Part shown: in pieces, positions 45,276 to 54,277 of the stretch
Position numbering within the stretch: position 1 is the first letter of the stretch
How the letters are laid out: the number at the start of each line of letters is the position of its first letter
Source of the DNA: a virus
DNA length: 56,823 nt
Virus record (IMG/VR): IMGVR_UViG_3300046804_004556
Location: 1 to 56,823 of that record
Strand: one strand, 5' to 3'
Made by a program: the position numbers and the translations under genes
Notes under the pieces: generated by a model
What the model saw: only the letters and a program-made list of their open reading frames with translations
Database searches by the model: none
What the model was told of the DNA's origin: nothing

Positions 45276-46063
45276 TGTGTATCTATTATTTTATATTCTA
45301 AATTAGGATTTAAGCATCTTATGAAGAAATTCACATTGGATCCTGTGCAACATAATAAAAAATTTGTTTTTGATAGCAGATATGCCTCTATTAAAACTTC
45401 TTCTCCGATAAAATATTTGTTATGAAAATATGCATTGTGATAATGTAGTGGACCTTCATTTATACTTCTAAATGTTGGATACAATATGACTTTATCTCCA
45501 AATATATTTTTTATATAATCAACTCGACTTTGTTCATCAGATGTTACGAATATTGCATCATAGTCTTTTAATTTTTCAGCAATTTCATTCACATACATGT
45601 GCATAGGTTTCTTATCCGGATGATCTGTTCCTCTGCAATGCAGACCTAACACTTTCTTATTAGAAAAATTTTCATTATAAAACGAATCTAATTTTTCTTG
45701 TACGTGAGGTAATAGCTTTACATGTTTTTCTACTATTTGTGCATATTCTAGTCTTCTCTTTTTATATATTTCTGGATCTAGAAACACATCTCTAAATTCA
45801 CTAAAATCATCATGCAACAATCCCACTTCAGATAATATCTGATCTTTATCTGGTATAGTATTAGTGTGAGGTTGTTCAAAATAATAATCCCAAACATTGT
45901 ATATCCCTTGTTGACCGTGAATGTCATAATCGTAATAACAACATTCTTCTCCAAATAATACGTAATACTTTTCATTTGGATAATGGTACATTCCTCTTAA
46001 AGTCTGCCAAATAAATGCAAACAGTCCTGAATTTGGTTGTGTTGGATGGAGTAGTCTATACAT
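45272..46063 (-). CDS. GT23/NodZ-like fucosyltransferase-type protein
   Basis: 263 residues. 'LGLHCRGTDHPDKKPM' matches the HxRxTD motif of NodZ/FUT8-type alpha-1,6-fucosyltransferases, followed by 'DAIFVTSDEQSRVDYIKNIF' and 'EAYLLSKTNFLLCCTGSNVN' (late motifs of the family). It is shorter than FUT8. The donor in this family is GDP-fucose. N-terminus is less conserved (GLFAFIWQTLRGMYHYP). It is the third fucosyltransferase-type protein of the island. Confidence 0.75.
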   Translation of the reverse strand: MYRLLHPTQPNSGLFAFIWQTLRGMYHYPNEKYYVLFGEECCYYDYDIHGQQGIYNVWDYYFEQPHTNTIPDKDQILSEVGLLHDDFSEFRDVFLDPEIYKKRRLEYAQIVEKHVKLLPHVQEKLDSFYNENFSNKKVLGLHCRGTDHPDKKPMHMYVNEIAEKLKDYDAIFVTSDEQSRVDYIKNIFGDKVILYPTFRSINEGPLHYHNAYFHNKYFIGEEVLIEAYLLSKTNFLLCCTGSNVNFFIRCLNPNLEYKIIDTQ

Positions 46064-46072
46064 ATAAACTTT

Positions 46073-47056
46073 TTAATTTAATACTTTATTCATATAGTTT
46101 AACCATATGTCTTTATGGTAATAAGATTTATATGAATCTTTAGCCATTTTACTACAATGCTCGTAAAAATCTTTATTTTCTTTTAAGTTCTTAGCTAAGT
46201 TTCTTGCAGAGTAAATATCTTCCACATCTACTGATAATAGTGGATGACATGCTGATTGCGTATCTACTTCTTTGTTTCCTATACACGGTATTCCAAAATA
46301 CGCGCAGTTTAGACTAAAAGTTCCTGCTGCAACCGTTGGCATTAAATGCACAGCGTATTTGAATTTAGATAATTCTTGCATCCATTGATTCCATAGCATT
46401 CTTGGAAAGTGATTTATATTTTCAAGTTGATCTTCGTATTGTCTTTTTGAGTGAGAATCTTGAGCCCAAATAGGCACACCGAATTCTTGAGCTACGGTAT
46501 AGCTTTCGAATCCTCCATACCATCTAGAGAAGTTACCACCAATGATCGCCAGATCTGTTTTAATAGGCTCTATATCTTTTATTAGAGTTTCTATCATAAG
46601 CGTTTGCATTACGTGAACAGGCTTATCAGGAAACATTCCTATATAATATCTTCTGTCTTGTTGATTATGCGCAAATATGCTATCGCATTCACTTATAAGA
46701 TTATAGAAGTTTATCTGATCTACTATCTCGTAATCATTAAATAACCAGTGAGGACCTTCTTGAACAAAGTGTACTTTTTTATTATTTATTTTAAGTACTC
46801 TTAAAAAATTAGAATATAATAAATTGCTTACTGGATTTATTTTATCAACGAGTTTTGATCCAATTGCATTTAGATAGACTTCTCCTTTTGGGAATATTAA
46901 AAAAACGTGGTCGTAATCTATAACATTTTCGTACGTAGAAATATGATAATGGTCAGCATTAAGTGCATTCATCCAAGCGAACTCCGTTCTCATATTTGGA
47001 TGATCCTCTTGAATCTTCCCTTGAAATGCCATTTCTGTTAAAAAAGCTATTCTCAT
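46073..47056 (-). CDS. GT-B glycosyltransferase
   Basis: 327 residues. Two Rossmann-like halves: MRIAFLTEMAFQGKIQEDHP at the start, and 'LAIIGGNFSRWYGGFESYTV' to 'CAYFGIPCIGNKEVDTQSAC' in the second half, typical of GT4-like enzymes (a 'GGNFSRW' strand and a glycine/proline loop near the donor). The ATG overlaps the stop of the RfbH-type gene by 4 bases. Donor and acceptor unknown. Confidence 0.75.
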   Translation of the reverse strand: MRIAFLTEMAFQGKIQEDHPNMRTEFAWMNALNADHYHISTYENVIDYDHVFLIFPKGEVYLNAIGSKLVDKINPVSNLLYSNFLRVLKINNKKVHFVQEGPHWLFNDYEIVDQINFYNLISECDSIFAHNQQDRRYYIGMFPDKPVHVMQTLMIETLIKDIEPIKTDLAIIGGNFSRWYGGFESYTVAQEFGVPIWAQDSHSKRQYEDQLENINHFPRMLWNQWMQELSKFKYAVHLMPTVAAGTFSLNCAYFGIPCIGNKEVDTQSACHPLLSVDVEDIYSARNLAKNLKENKDFYEHCSKMAKDSYKSYYHKDIWLNYMNKVLN

Positions 47057-48366
47057 AAATAAGATATAAACTTGTCTAGTATTGTTTCTATGTAATCTGT
47101 TTTTTCTTTGTTGATAACAGGACTGGTTCCCAAAAAGAATGTGTCTGTTGTAACTTTTCTTGCTATAGGATATTTCTCTATAACCTCTTTTGGATCCATT
47201 AGACCAGTATATGCTGGTTGTAACATTATATTTCCTGCAAAATATGGTCTTGTTTGTATTTTATTCGCTTCAAAGAATTGACAAATATCTGATCTTTTAA
47301 ATGGAGCATCATCTCTTAAAGTTACAGGAAAAGCAAACCAGTCTGGATCGGATAGTGGTTGCGCTTCATGTAAATGAAAATATTGTTCATATTTAGAGAA
47401 TGCTTTGAAGAGGTTTGTGTAATTCTCTCTTCTCTTTTGACCAATCTCTTCTAACTTCTTCATTTGTACTAATCCAATCGAAGCTTGTAATTCTATTGGT
47501 TTTAAATTGTAGCCTATTTCTTCGTAAACGTATTTGTGATCGAACAAGTCTTCTGGTAATGATGGAAGCCAATTACTAAATCTACAATCACAAGATCCAT
47601 TAGCTAGCAAATTCTGTTTTCCTACGCAATAACAACCTCTTCCCCACTCTCTAAAACTTCTTACAATTCTTTCTGTATCTAAATCTTTCATCGCAACAAA
47701 TCCCCCTTCTCCTATTGTCATGTGATGTGCTGGATAGAATGAGCAGCTAGCCATTTCGCCAAAAGATCCTAATTTTTTTCCGTCATATGTAGAACCCAAA
47801 GCATCACAACAATCTTCTAATAGAATTAAATTGTATTTCTCTATAATTTCCATCAATCTATTCATATTTGGAGGATTTCCCAATACGTGAGCGAAAGTAA
47901 TTATTTTTGCATCTGGGTTATCTATGCATGCTTGCTCAACTTGATCTAAATCTAAATTGAGGGTTTGTAATTCAATATCAACAAAAATTGGAGTAAAACC
48001 TACTTGAAGTATTGGATTAATTGTAGTTGGAAATCCTGCAATGGGTGTTATAACTTTAGTGCCTTTTGCAAAATTTCTACCTCTTTTAGAAGTCATGGCA
48101 AGCATCATTAAAAGATTTGCGCTTGATCCGCTATTAGCTAGTAATCCAAATCTCTTACCAAATTTTTCAGGAAAAGTCTTTTCAAATTTTATTGCGTCTG
48201 CTCCTAAAACTAGCCATTCTCCTAATAAACTTTTTACAGCCGCTATATACTCTTTAGAATCGAAATATGGTCCTGCGTATTGCACCCAATCTTTACCAGC
48301 TTCCCATTTTTTTTCTGAGTGTTTCTTTTCAATAAATTCTTCAACTAATTTTAAAATCTCTTGCAT
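47053..48366 (-). CDS. rfbH: RfbH/DdhC-type 4-keto-6-deoxyhexose 3-dehydrase
   Basis: 437 residues, the exact size range of E1/RfbH. It is a DegT/DnrJ-fold PLP enzyme in which the internal-aldimine Lys is replaced by His (SFYPAHHMTIGEGG, His214), the mark of the C3-deoxygenating branch that makes 3,6-dideoxysugars. Cys187, Cys245 and Cys247 keep the C-x57-C-x-C spacing of the E1 [2Fe-2S] site; the fourth ligand would be Cys259 or Cys261 after a short insertion. The reaction needs a reductase partner, not seen in the window. ColD-type GDP-substrates are possible, but the iron-sulphur cysteines favour the RfbH branch. Confidence 0.87.
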   Translation of the reverse strand: MQEILKLVEEFIEKKHSEKKWEAGKDWVQYAGPYFDSKEYIAAVKSLLGEWLVLGADAIKFEKTFPEKFGKRFGLLANSGSSANLLMMLAMTSKRGRNFAKGTKVITPIAGFPTTINPILQVGFTPIFVDIELQTLNLDLDQVEQACIDNPDAKIITFAHVLGNPPNMNRLMEIIEKYNLILLEDCCDALGSTYDGKKLGSFGEMASCSFYPAHHMTIGEGGFVAMKDLDTERIVRSFREWGRGCYCVGKQNLLANGSCDCRFSNWLPSLPEDLFDHKYVYEEIGYNLKPIELQASIGLVQMKKLEEIGQKRRENYTNLFKAFSKYEQYFHLHEAQPLSDPDWFAFPVTLRDDAPFKRSDICQFFEANKIQTRPYFAGNIMLQPAYTGLMDPKEVIEKYPIARKVTTDTFFLGTSPVINKEKTDYIETILDKFISYL

Positions 48367-48371
48367 AACAT

Positions 48372-49283
48372 TTATTTTCTTATATTGTGATAATTCAATT
48401 TAAACCATTCTACTGTCTTTTGTAAACCTATTTCTAAAGTAGTAAAATTATATTCACCAATTACACTTAATAATTTTTTATTAGATGATGGTTTTCTGTG
48501 TTGTCCATTTGGTTTGTCTTTTAACCATACTACTTCTCCTTCAAATTCCATGTATTTTACTATTAAGTCGACTACTTGTTTTATACTATACTCTTTAGGA
48601 TTCGATATGATGATTGGACTCGTTTCTTTGTAATTATCAATCAATAGTCCTACAATATTTGCAACGTCCTCAGAAAAAATAAATTCTCGTAATGCAGAGC
48701 CATCTCCCCAAACCTCAAATGGAGTATTATTTATTTTCGATAAATAACACTTGTGTATTAACATTGGTATAACATGACCATTCTGTAAATCAAAATTATC
48801 ATTAATGCCGTACACATTACATGGTATTACAGAAAAATACTGGGTACCATATTGTTTATTATAAGCTTGGATCTGGACATCTGCCATTCTTTTCGCATAA
48901 GCATACGCCGCATTAGTAAAATGAGGTTCTCCTTTATGTATTTTTGATTCGTCAAGAGGATAATCTATATTATCAGGAAATACGCATGTTGATAAAAAAC
49001 AAACCAATTTTTTTACATTGTTCAAATAAGCATGGTGAATAATATTTGTATTCATCATTATATTATCATAGTAAAAATTAGCAGGATAATTCATATTAGC
49101 TCCAACTCCTCCTACTCTCGCTGCTGTATGAATTACCACATTGGGTTTTGTATCTTTAAATAATTTTTCAACTTCACTTTGAGAAGTTAAATTATAATCT
49201 TTAGATCCTATTTTTAATCCTTCACGGAATGCGGATCCAATTAGACCGGTTCCACCGGTGATAATAGTGTTATTTTTTTCCAT
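48372..49283 (-). CDS. fcl: GDP-L-fucose synthase (Fcl/WcaG)
   Basis: 303 residues. 'TIITGGTGLIGSAF', 'STCVFPDNIDYPLDES' and 'YAYAKRMADVQIQAYNKQYG' (Tyr-x3-Lys), then 'CNVYGINDNFD' and 'GHVIPMLIHK', are the GDP-4-keto-6-deoxymannose 3,5-epimerase-4-reductase signatures (catalytic Cys in CNVYG and His in GHVIP). It takes the Gmd product and forms GDP-L-fucose. Length is normal. Its start overlaps gmd by 14 bases, so both are expressed together. Confidence 0.92.
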   Translation of the reverse strand: MEKNNTIITGGTGLIGSAFREGLKIGSKDYNLTSQSEVEKLFKDTKPNVVIHTAARVGGVGANMNYPANFYYDNIMMNTNIIHHAYLNNVKKLVCFLSTCVFPDNIDYPLDESKIHKGEPHFTNAAYAYAKRMADVQIQAYNKQYGTQYFSVIPCNVYGINDNFDLQNGHVIPMLIHKCYLSKINNTPFEVWGDGSALREFIFSEDVANIVGLLIDNYKETSPIIISNPKEYSIKQVVDLIVKYMEFEGEVVWLKDKPNGQHRKPSSNKKLLSVIGEYNFTTLEIGLQKTVEWFKLNYHNIRK

Positions 49284-50247
49284 AATAAGTTATCCAATAT
49301 TCTATCATTTCATCCAACATAGTTTCAAATGTATAACTAGGTTGCCAACCGGTCAATTGTCTTAATTTAGTAGAATCGCCTTTTAAATTGTGCAATTCTT
49401 CTGGTCTTAGAAACTTTTCATCTTGCTTTACGTAATCTTTCCAATCAAGTTGTAATTTAGAAAATGTGTATTCACATAAGTCTTTGACTGAGTGAGATAT
49501 TCCTGTCGCGCAAACAAAATCCCCAGGTTGATCTTGTTGAAGTATCATATGCATTGCTCTAACATAATCCTTAGCATGTCCCCAATCTCTTGTAGCATCG
49601 AGATTTCCTAACTTTAATTCATTCGATAATCCAAATTTTATTTTAACAGCTTCTTTACAAACTTTATTTGTAACAAAATTTGTACCTCTTCTTGGAGACT
49701 CGTGATTAAACAGTATTCCATTAGACACAAACATATTATACGAATGTCGATAATTCCTACTTATATTATAAGCAAAAACTTTTGCGCAACCATAAGGAGA
49801 AACTGGGTTCAGTGGAGTTGATTCTCTTTGAAATCCATCTGAATCTATAGAATTTCCAAACATTTCTGATGAGGATGCTTGATATATTTTTATAGATGGA
49901 TCTATTTCTTTTACTACTTCCAATAAATTCAATACACTAATTCCTGTTGCGTTTGCTGTATATATAGGTTGGTCAAAAGATATTCTAACGTGACTTTGAG
50001 CAGCTAAGTTATAAATCTCATGAGGTCTAACTGTATTAACAATCCTTAAAAGAGATGCGATATCAGTAACATCAGCATAATGTAGTTTTATATTGCTATA
50101 TATAGCGTCTAATCTAGCAGTTTGATTTTCTGCGACTGAGTTTCTTTTTAGAATGCCGTGTACTTCATATCCTATCTCTATTAAATACTCTGCCAAATAA
50201 GATCCATCTTGTCCATTTATTCCACTAATTAAGGCTTTTTTTATCAT
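49270..50247 (-). CDS. gmd: GDP-mannose 4,6-dehydratase
   Basis: 325 residues. ALISGINGQDGSYLAEYLI (NADP site), 'LHYADVTD', 'QASSSEMFG', 'SPYGCAKVFAYN' (Tyr-x3-Lys) and 'NGILFNHESPRRGTNFVTNKV' are the Gmd hallmarks. It makes GDP-4-keto-6-deoxymannose from GDP-mannose. It is slightly shorter than cellular Gmd (about 345-370). GDP-mannose must come from the host, unless it is helped by the ManC-like cupin at 1246-2025. Confidence 0.93.
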   Translation of the reverse strand: MIKKALISGINGQDGSYLAEYLIEIGYEVHGILKRNSVAENQTARLDAIYSNIKLHYADVTDIASLLRIVNTVRPHEIYNLAAQSHVRISFDQPIYTANATGISVLNLLEVVKEIDPSIKIYQASSSEMFGNSIDSDGFQRESTPLNPVSPYGCAKVFAYNISRNYRHSYNMFVSNGILFNHESPRRGTNFVTNKVCKEAVKIKFGLSNELKLGNLDATRDWGHAKDYVRAMHMILQQDQPGDFVCATGISHSVKDLCEYTFSKLQLDWKDYVKQDEKFLRPEELHNLKGDSTKLRQLTGWQPSYTFETMLDEMIEYWITYYGKK

Positions 50248-50861
50248 ATTTTTGAATATAGTGTGTTTTGTTCTTCTTGTCTTTTTATGTGTTTGTGATG
50301 CAGAATGCAGTATTCTTCATCAATTGGAAGAAGCGCATGATTTTGATAGCCATATATTATTTCATGGACTTTTCCTACCCATTTTATCTTTGGACTATTC
50401 TGAATTATTCGTGTTTGATAATCTGGAAAATTTACCCAGCCATTATGATTAACATGCCATTTCCACATGTCTATATGATCTTGAGTTAAACCATCGACTG
50501 TATTTATTCTTGGCACACAAAATAAATGTATAGTAGGATTATCTTGAAGTATTGTGTGAATGTTTTGCATTAACCATGTACTTAACATTTCGTCAGCATC
50601 TATTTGAAATATCCACTCGCCTGTACAATGGGATTTTAAAGTATTTTTAAAAAATGCGAAATCTCTATTGAGAGGTATTTGACAAACTTTTATTTTATCT
50701 CCAAAATTTGATAGCACTTCATAGACTTCTTTAGTAGTATTCCCTTGATCGCATTGAACGACTATTTCGTCTTGAGACTGTTTGTATTCTAATAAAAAAT
50801 TTATTAATCTATTGACTTCTATGTGCTCATTACACACAGGTATAGCATAACTTATTCTCAT
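50244..50861 (-). CDS. GT2-type glycosyltransferase (short)
   Basis: 205 residues: MRISYAIPVCNEHIEVNRLI, 'EIVVQCDQGNTT' and 'GEWIFQIDADEMLSTWLMQN' with the DxDE site, then 'PKIKWVGKVHEIIYGYQNHA'. This is the 'WaaE/KdtX-like' family of small GT2 enzymes that I recall from phages. A 4-base overlap with gmd suggests that its acceptor is part of the fucose-related chain; this is inference. Confidence 0.8.
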   Translation of the reverse strand: MRISYAIPVCNEHIEVNRLINFLLEYKQSQDEIVVQCDQGNTTKEVYEVLSNFGDKIKVCQIPLNRDFAFFKNTLKSHCTGEWIFQIDADEMLSTWLMQNIHTILQDNPTIHLFCVPRINTVDGLTQDHIDMWKWHVNHNGWVNFPDYQTRIIQNSPKIKWVGKVHEIIYGYQNHALLPIDEEYCILHHKHIKRQEEQNTLYSKI

Positions 50862-50870
50862 TTGTAGTTT

Positions 50871-51314
50871 TTAAATAGAAAAAAATCCAATATAATCTAA
50901 AGCTTCGACGAAATCTTTTTCAAATGACTTAAGACTTGATGAATCTGATTTATGTGTTTGATTTTTGAATCTAGGATTTTGTCTGTCTTCTTCGCTCAAT
51001 TCTACGCTTTTTATTGCGGACCATGTCCATGTTTCTTTTGATTTTCCGTTAGCAAATACTGTTCCTTTCCCCATTATATTTATTGACTGAGGATACCAAT
51101 ATCTACCGTTATCATCTAATCTCTTAATGTCTTTATACAATTCAGGTAGAGTTTCTTCATATTGCTCTATATCGAACTCTCCTATTTTCATTAAATCGTT
51201 TGACGAATATCCGCATCCGAAACAAGAGTACGAATTATGTTTTTCGTTTAGAGGAACAACATAACAAGCCGCTTTTTCTTTACAGAGAGGACATTCAACT
51301 AATTTATCAATCAT
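50871..51314 (-). CDS. Zinc-ribbon conserved phage protein
   Basis: 147 residues. The N-terminal 'ECPLCKEKAACYVVPLNEKH' and 'SYSCFGCGYSSNDLM' hold two CxxC knuckles, a zinc ribbon. The C-terminal part has 'ETWTWSAIKSVELSEEDRQN'. I recall this protein near tail or glycosyltransferase genes in many marine T4-like phages. Function unknown. Confidence 0.7.
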   Translation of the reverse strand: MIDKLVECPLCKEKAACYVVPLNEKHNSYSCFGCGYSSNDLMKIGEFDIEQYEETLPELYKDIKRLDDNGRYWYPQSINIMGKGTVFANGKSKETWTWSAIKSVELSEEDRQNPRFKNQTHKSDSSSLKSFEKDFVEALDYIGFFSI

Positions 51315-51516
51315 GTAATGTAATTTTATCGTTAGTTGTATTTATTGAGTAATTTGATCTTTCTATGTTGTAATTATGCAATTTAATTTCATCTTGTTTA
51401 AGATCTACACTATTCAATTTATCGCATATATCTTCCCATTGTTTAGGTGTAATGTTGTATGGATTAGATGCTTGTACAAAACCTCTAAACCATATTATAA
51501 ATTCTCTTGGACTCAT
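51307..51516 (-). CDS. Small conserved phage protein
   Basis: 69 residues. 'SPREFIIWFRGFVQASNPYN' and 'ITPKQWEDICDKLNSVDL' form a helical pattern (W-x-x-G-F-x-x-A ... T-P-x-Q-W-x-x-I-x-x-x-L) that recurs in marine phages, as I recall. It overlaps the zinc-ribbon gene by 8 bases and the upstream transferase by 4. Role unknown. Confidence 0.7.
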   Translation of the reverse strand: MSPREFIIWFRGFVQASNPYNITPKQWEDICDKLNSVDLKQDEIKLHNYNIERSNYSINTTNDKITLHD

Positions 51517-52829
51517 AGTGCTTCTTCTTTTTTCAATGATGGTAATTGTATTTTCTTCAATGTCGGTAATTTTAGCTCCATTTTTTTAGGTACCAATTCT
51601 AAAAATTCATTCAATTTATCTTTCATTTTTTCAAATGAAAAATCAGTTTTGCATCTATATGCCTGTCTTTTAGCTCCGTCTACATACTTATCATAATTTT
51701 CAAAAACATCTCTCACATAGTATTTAACTTCTCCTATATTTGGACTAAACCACGCTGATTCTTGAAGAATTATATTTTGAACCACAGCTGAAGGATGTAC
51801 TTGTTTTACTTCTCCTCCAACTAAACAAGAATAATCTTTATTTAAAAAATCAATGTGACCAGACCAATTTGTGGTTATTATTGGTTTTTTAGAAGTTGTG
51901 AATTCTAATAATGGTCTACCGAATCCTTCTCCTTTAGTTAGATTAAGCATCGCTTTAACTTTTGGATGATTATATAAATTATTCATGTCCTCATCTTCGA
52001 GTTCTCCGTGCAATAGATATATATTTGGTAAATCTTTATCAGGAAACATACTTCTAATCGACTCAATTTTTTCTAATATTGCATGTCTATCCATCACGCT
52101 AGCTCCTGCACCAGATGTTTTTAGGATCAATCCTGGCTTTTGTTTTTTTCCTTTAAACATATCTAAAAATGTATACAGTAATAGTCCCACATTTTTTCTG
52201 TCTTCTCCTAAATCGCCCTGTAGCCAGTGTCCTACGAATAAGTAACAAAATGATTCTTTTATCTCATTTAGTGATTGTACTAATTTTGTTTTTTCTAATT
52301 TATTCTCTTCTATATAAAAATACTTTTCTAAATTAACACCTTCGAAAAGAACCTCTACTGGTTTTTCAATTTTAATGTGTCTAATTACTTGATTTGTTTG
52401 TTGATTTCTCTCTTCGAATGATGTGTTTTCGAAAACATTTTTGGCATGATTAGAAGAAACTAATGTGATGTTCATTCTATTTACTCCATCTATCCATGAA
52501 GGATCACAAATAGTTGTCTCTATTCCTGCTGTCATACCAATATTATATTTGCCTATTGGTTGGAATTCATTTGGCACAGTTATTTGTATCCAAATATCAG
52601 GTTGTTGAGGTATTTGATTATTTTGACTTATGAGTGGTAGTAACCATCCCCATTCAGATTCATTTTCTTTTATATAATTCCATGGAGTATTACCCCATCT
52701 TTGAGCCAGAATTTCTATTTTCCATTCATCTTTTTTTAGATCGTATAATGCTTTTACGAGATCTCTTGCTCTTGCTCCGTATCCTGAATGTGTATCAATA
52801 GGACAAGATATTACACAGTATTGTTTCAT
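51513..52829 (-). CDS. GT4-type glycosyltransferase (GT-B)
   Basis: 438 residues. 'YCVISCPIDTHSGYGARARD' is a GT-B N-terminal start. The C-terminal half has 'LFVGHWLQGDLGEDRKN' and 'NLTKGEGFGRPLLEFTTSKK', where EGFGRP-x-x-E is the GT4 donor-binding E-x7-E motif. Pairs of such transferases occur in large aquatic phages near structural genes. The C-terminus (KLPTLKKIQLPSLKKEEAL) is a basic tail. Donor unknown. Confidence 0.85.
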   Translation of the reverse strand: MKQYCVISCPIDTHSGYGARARDLVKALYDLKKDEWKIEILAQRWGNTPWNYIKENESEWGWLLPLISQNNQIPQQPDIWIQITVPNEFQPIGKYNIGMTAGIETTICDPSWIDGVNRMNITLVSSNHAKNVFENTSFEERNQQTNQVIRHIKIEKPVEVLFEGVNLEKYFYIEENKLEKTKLVQSLNEIKESFCYLFVGHWLQGDLGEDRKNVGLLLYTFLDMFKGKKQKPGLILKTSGAGASVMDRHAILEKIESIRSMFPDKDLPNIYLLHGELEDEDMNNLYNHPKVKAMLNLTKGEGFGRPLLEFTTSKKPIITTNWSGHIDFLNKDYSCLVGGEVKQVHPSAVVQNIILQESAWFSPNIGEVKYYVRDVFENYDKYVDGAKRQAYRCKTDFSFEKMKDKLNEFLELVPKKMELKLPTLKKIQLPSLKKEEAL

Positions 52830-52830
52830 A

Positions 52831-54273
52831 TTAGTATGTTAGTGGGTGAAGAAGTTTTTTTCTTGGTAATTTATCTATTTTTATTAATTCAAAATTATCT
52901 CTTTTCTGGAATGTATCGATAGTTTTATCTACGGTAGTAATAAATTTCTCACACATTTTTCTTGCACTCATTTCAGATTCATTAGATTGTACCCATTTTC
53001 TTCCTTCCATTCCTCGTCTCTCTCTTTCTTGTAGAGGTAATTCATATACTTGTTGAATAGCTTTTGTAATATCTCTAAAATCTGCTCTATCGTCAAATAT
53101 ATACGGAGTCGGTATTGATCCAACAATACTCATATTAGTGGGAAAAACAGGAATTGCCCATTCTCCACACTTCTTATATTTTCCAAAATGATTAGAACAG
53201 AAATTTTCATCAAAATCTATCCAATTTCCATTCTCATCTTCGAATCTTAATTGATCTTGCATTCCACCAGTAACATTCGCTATAATCATTTTTCCACACA
53301 TCATAGATTCTGTCAAAGATAATCCCCAACCTTCGTTAGAAGAAATCAAACACGTTACATCTGCCATATTGTAATATAAGTTTATATCAAATGTAGATGT
53401 TCGGCCTTTTGTAAAAGTGACTTTTTGATATTCTGGATCACAAAAAAGATCTATAACGGCTGGTAAATCTGTTCCATTATCGTCCGCTCTGTCAGTGTGT
53501 AATAACAATCTGCATTTTTTTGCTTTCTCTTTTCCGATTGATTCACAAAATTGAGCATACGCAGCAATTAAATCAGATGTAGATTTTCTCCTAATATTTC
53601 TTGCATTATAGAATACAACGAATTCAGGTTGATCTTCGCCGAATAATTCTTTCTTTTTATCAGTCAATTTCTGATAATCGTCCTTCATATATTCATTTAT
53701 GGGATAAAACATTTTTTCGTTTATACCGTGAGGAAGATATTCAATAATCTTGTCTTTTGCTTTATCTCCTAGAACCAATCTATTTATATTCCTAGTTTGT
53801 TTAGAGATAGCGAGAAGAGTATCACAAGATTCATAATATGGTTTATTGTAAATAGGAGCAGGTAAATCGTCCCAAATGTTCAAATAGATCATTGGAATTT
53901 TCTTTCTGATCTCATTCTCTATTTGAAATAACCAAATCCAATATCTTGGATCAGTGAACATCATCAACGCATCTGGCTTTTCGATGTTAATAATTTGCCT
54001 AACTGCTTCTGGAGATCCGTATCCAGATATAGGATAAATGTAAACGGAAGAATCTTCTATGCCTGATACTTGATTTGTATCTTGGCAAAGATCTAATCTT
54101 TTACCTTGATCTGGGTGGTTAATTGCACCTCCCATATTTACCCAATTAAATCTATGAGCTGTACCTACAACAAGCTCTCTTGCCACTGTTGAAATACCGG
54201 ACGTCATTCTTATATCGTCCGAAAGTAATAGGATTTTTTTTCTTTTGTCTTTTGGAATGTAACCTTCTTTCAT
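52831..54273 (-). CDS. GT4-type glycosyltransferase
   Basis: 480 residues. 'KKILLLSDDIRMTSGISTVA' (GT-B glycine-rich start), 'DALMMFTDPRYWIW', 'YLPHGINEKMFYPI', 'VVFYNARNIRRKSTSDLIAA' and 'SSNEGWGLSLTESMMCGKMI' (E-G-W-G-L-x-x-x-E donor motif). It is neighbour and probable partner of the 51513-52829 gene; they share the fold but are clearly different. The start at 54273 follows the RHH gene by 4 bases. Confidence 0.85.
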   Translation of the reverse strand: MKEGYIPKDKRKKILLLSDDIRMTSGISTVARELVVGTAHRFNWVNMGGAINHPDQGKRLDLCQDTNQVSGIEDSSVYIYPISGYGSPEAVRQIINIEKPDALMMFTDPRYWIWLFQIENEIRKKIPMIYLNIWDDLPAPIYNKPYYESCDTLLAISKQTRNINRLVLGDKAKDKIIEYLPHGINEKMFYPINEYMKDDYQKLTDKKKELFGEDQPEFVVFYNARNIRRKSTSDLIAAYAQFCESIGKEKAKKCRLLLHTDRADDNGTDLPAVIDLFCDPEYQKVTFTKGRTSTFDINLYYNMADVTCLISSNEGWGLSLTESMMCGKMIIANVTGGMQDQLRFEDENGNWIDFDENFCSNHFGKYKKCGEWAIPVFPTNMSIVGSIPTPYIFDDRADFRDITKAIQQVYELPLQERERRGMEGRKWVQSNESEMSARKMCEKFITTVDKTIDTFQKRDNFELIKIDKLPRKKLLHPLTY

Positions 54274-54277
54274 TTGT

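Noticed and set aside
47053-50247. Colitose pathway (ColD-type with gmd)
   Set aside because: Not excluded, but the 437-residue length and the iron-sulphur cysteines fit the RfbH/E1 branch better than ColD, and no ColC was recognised; the Fcl signatures support GDP-fucose.
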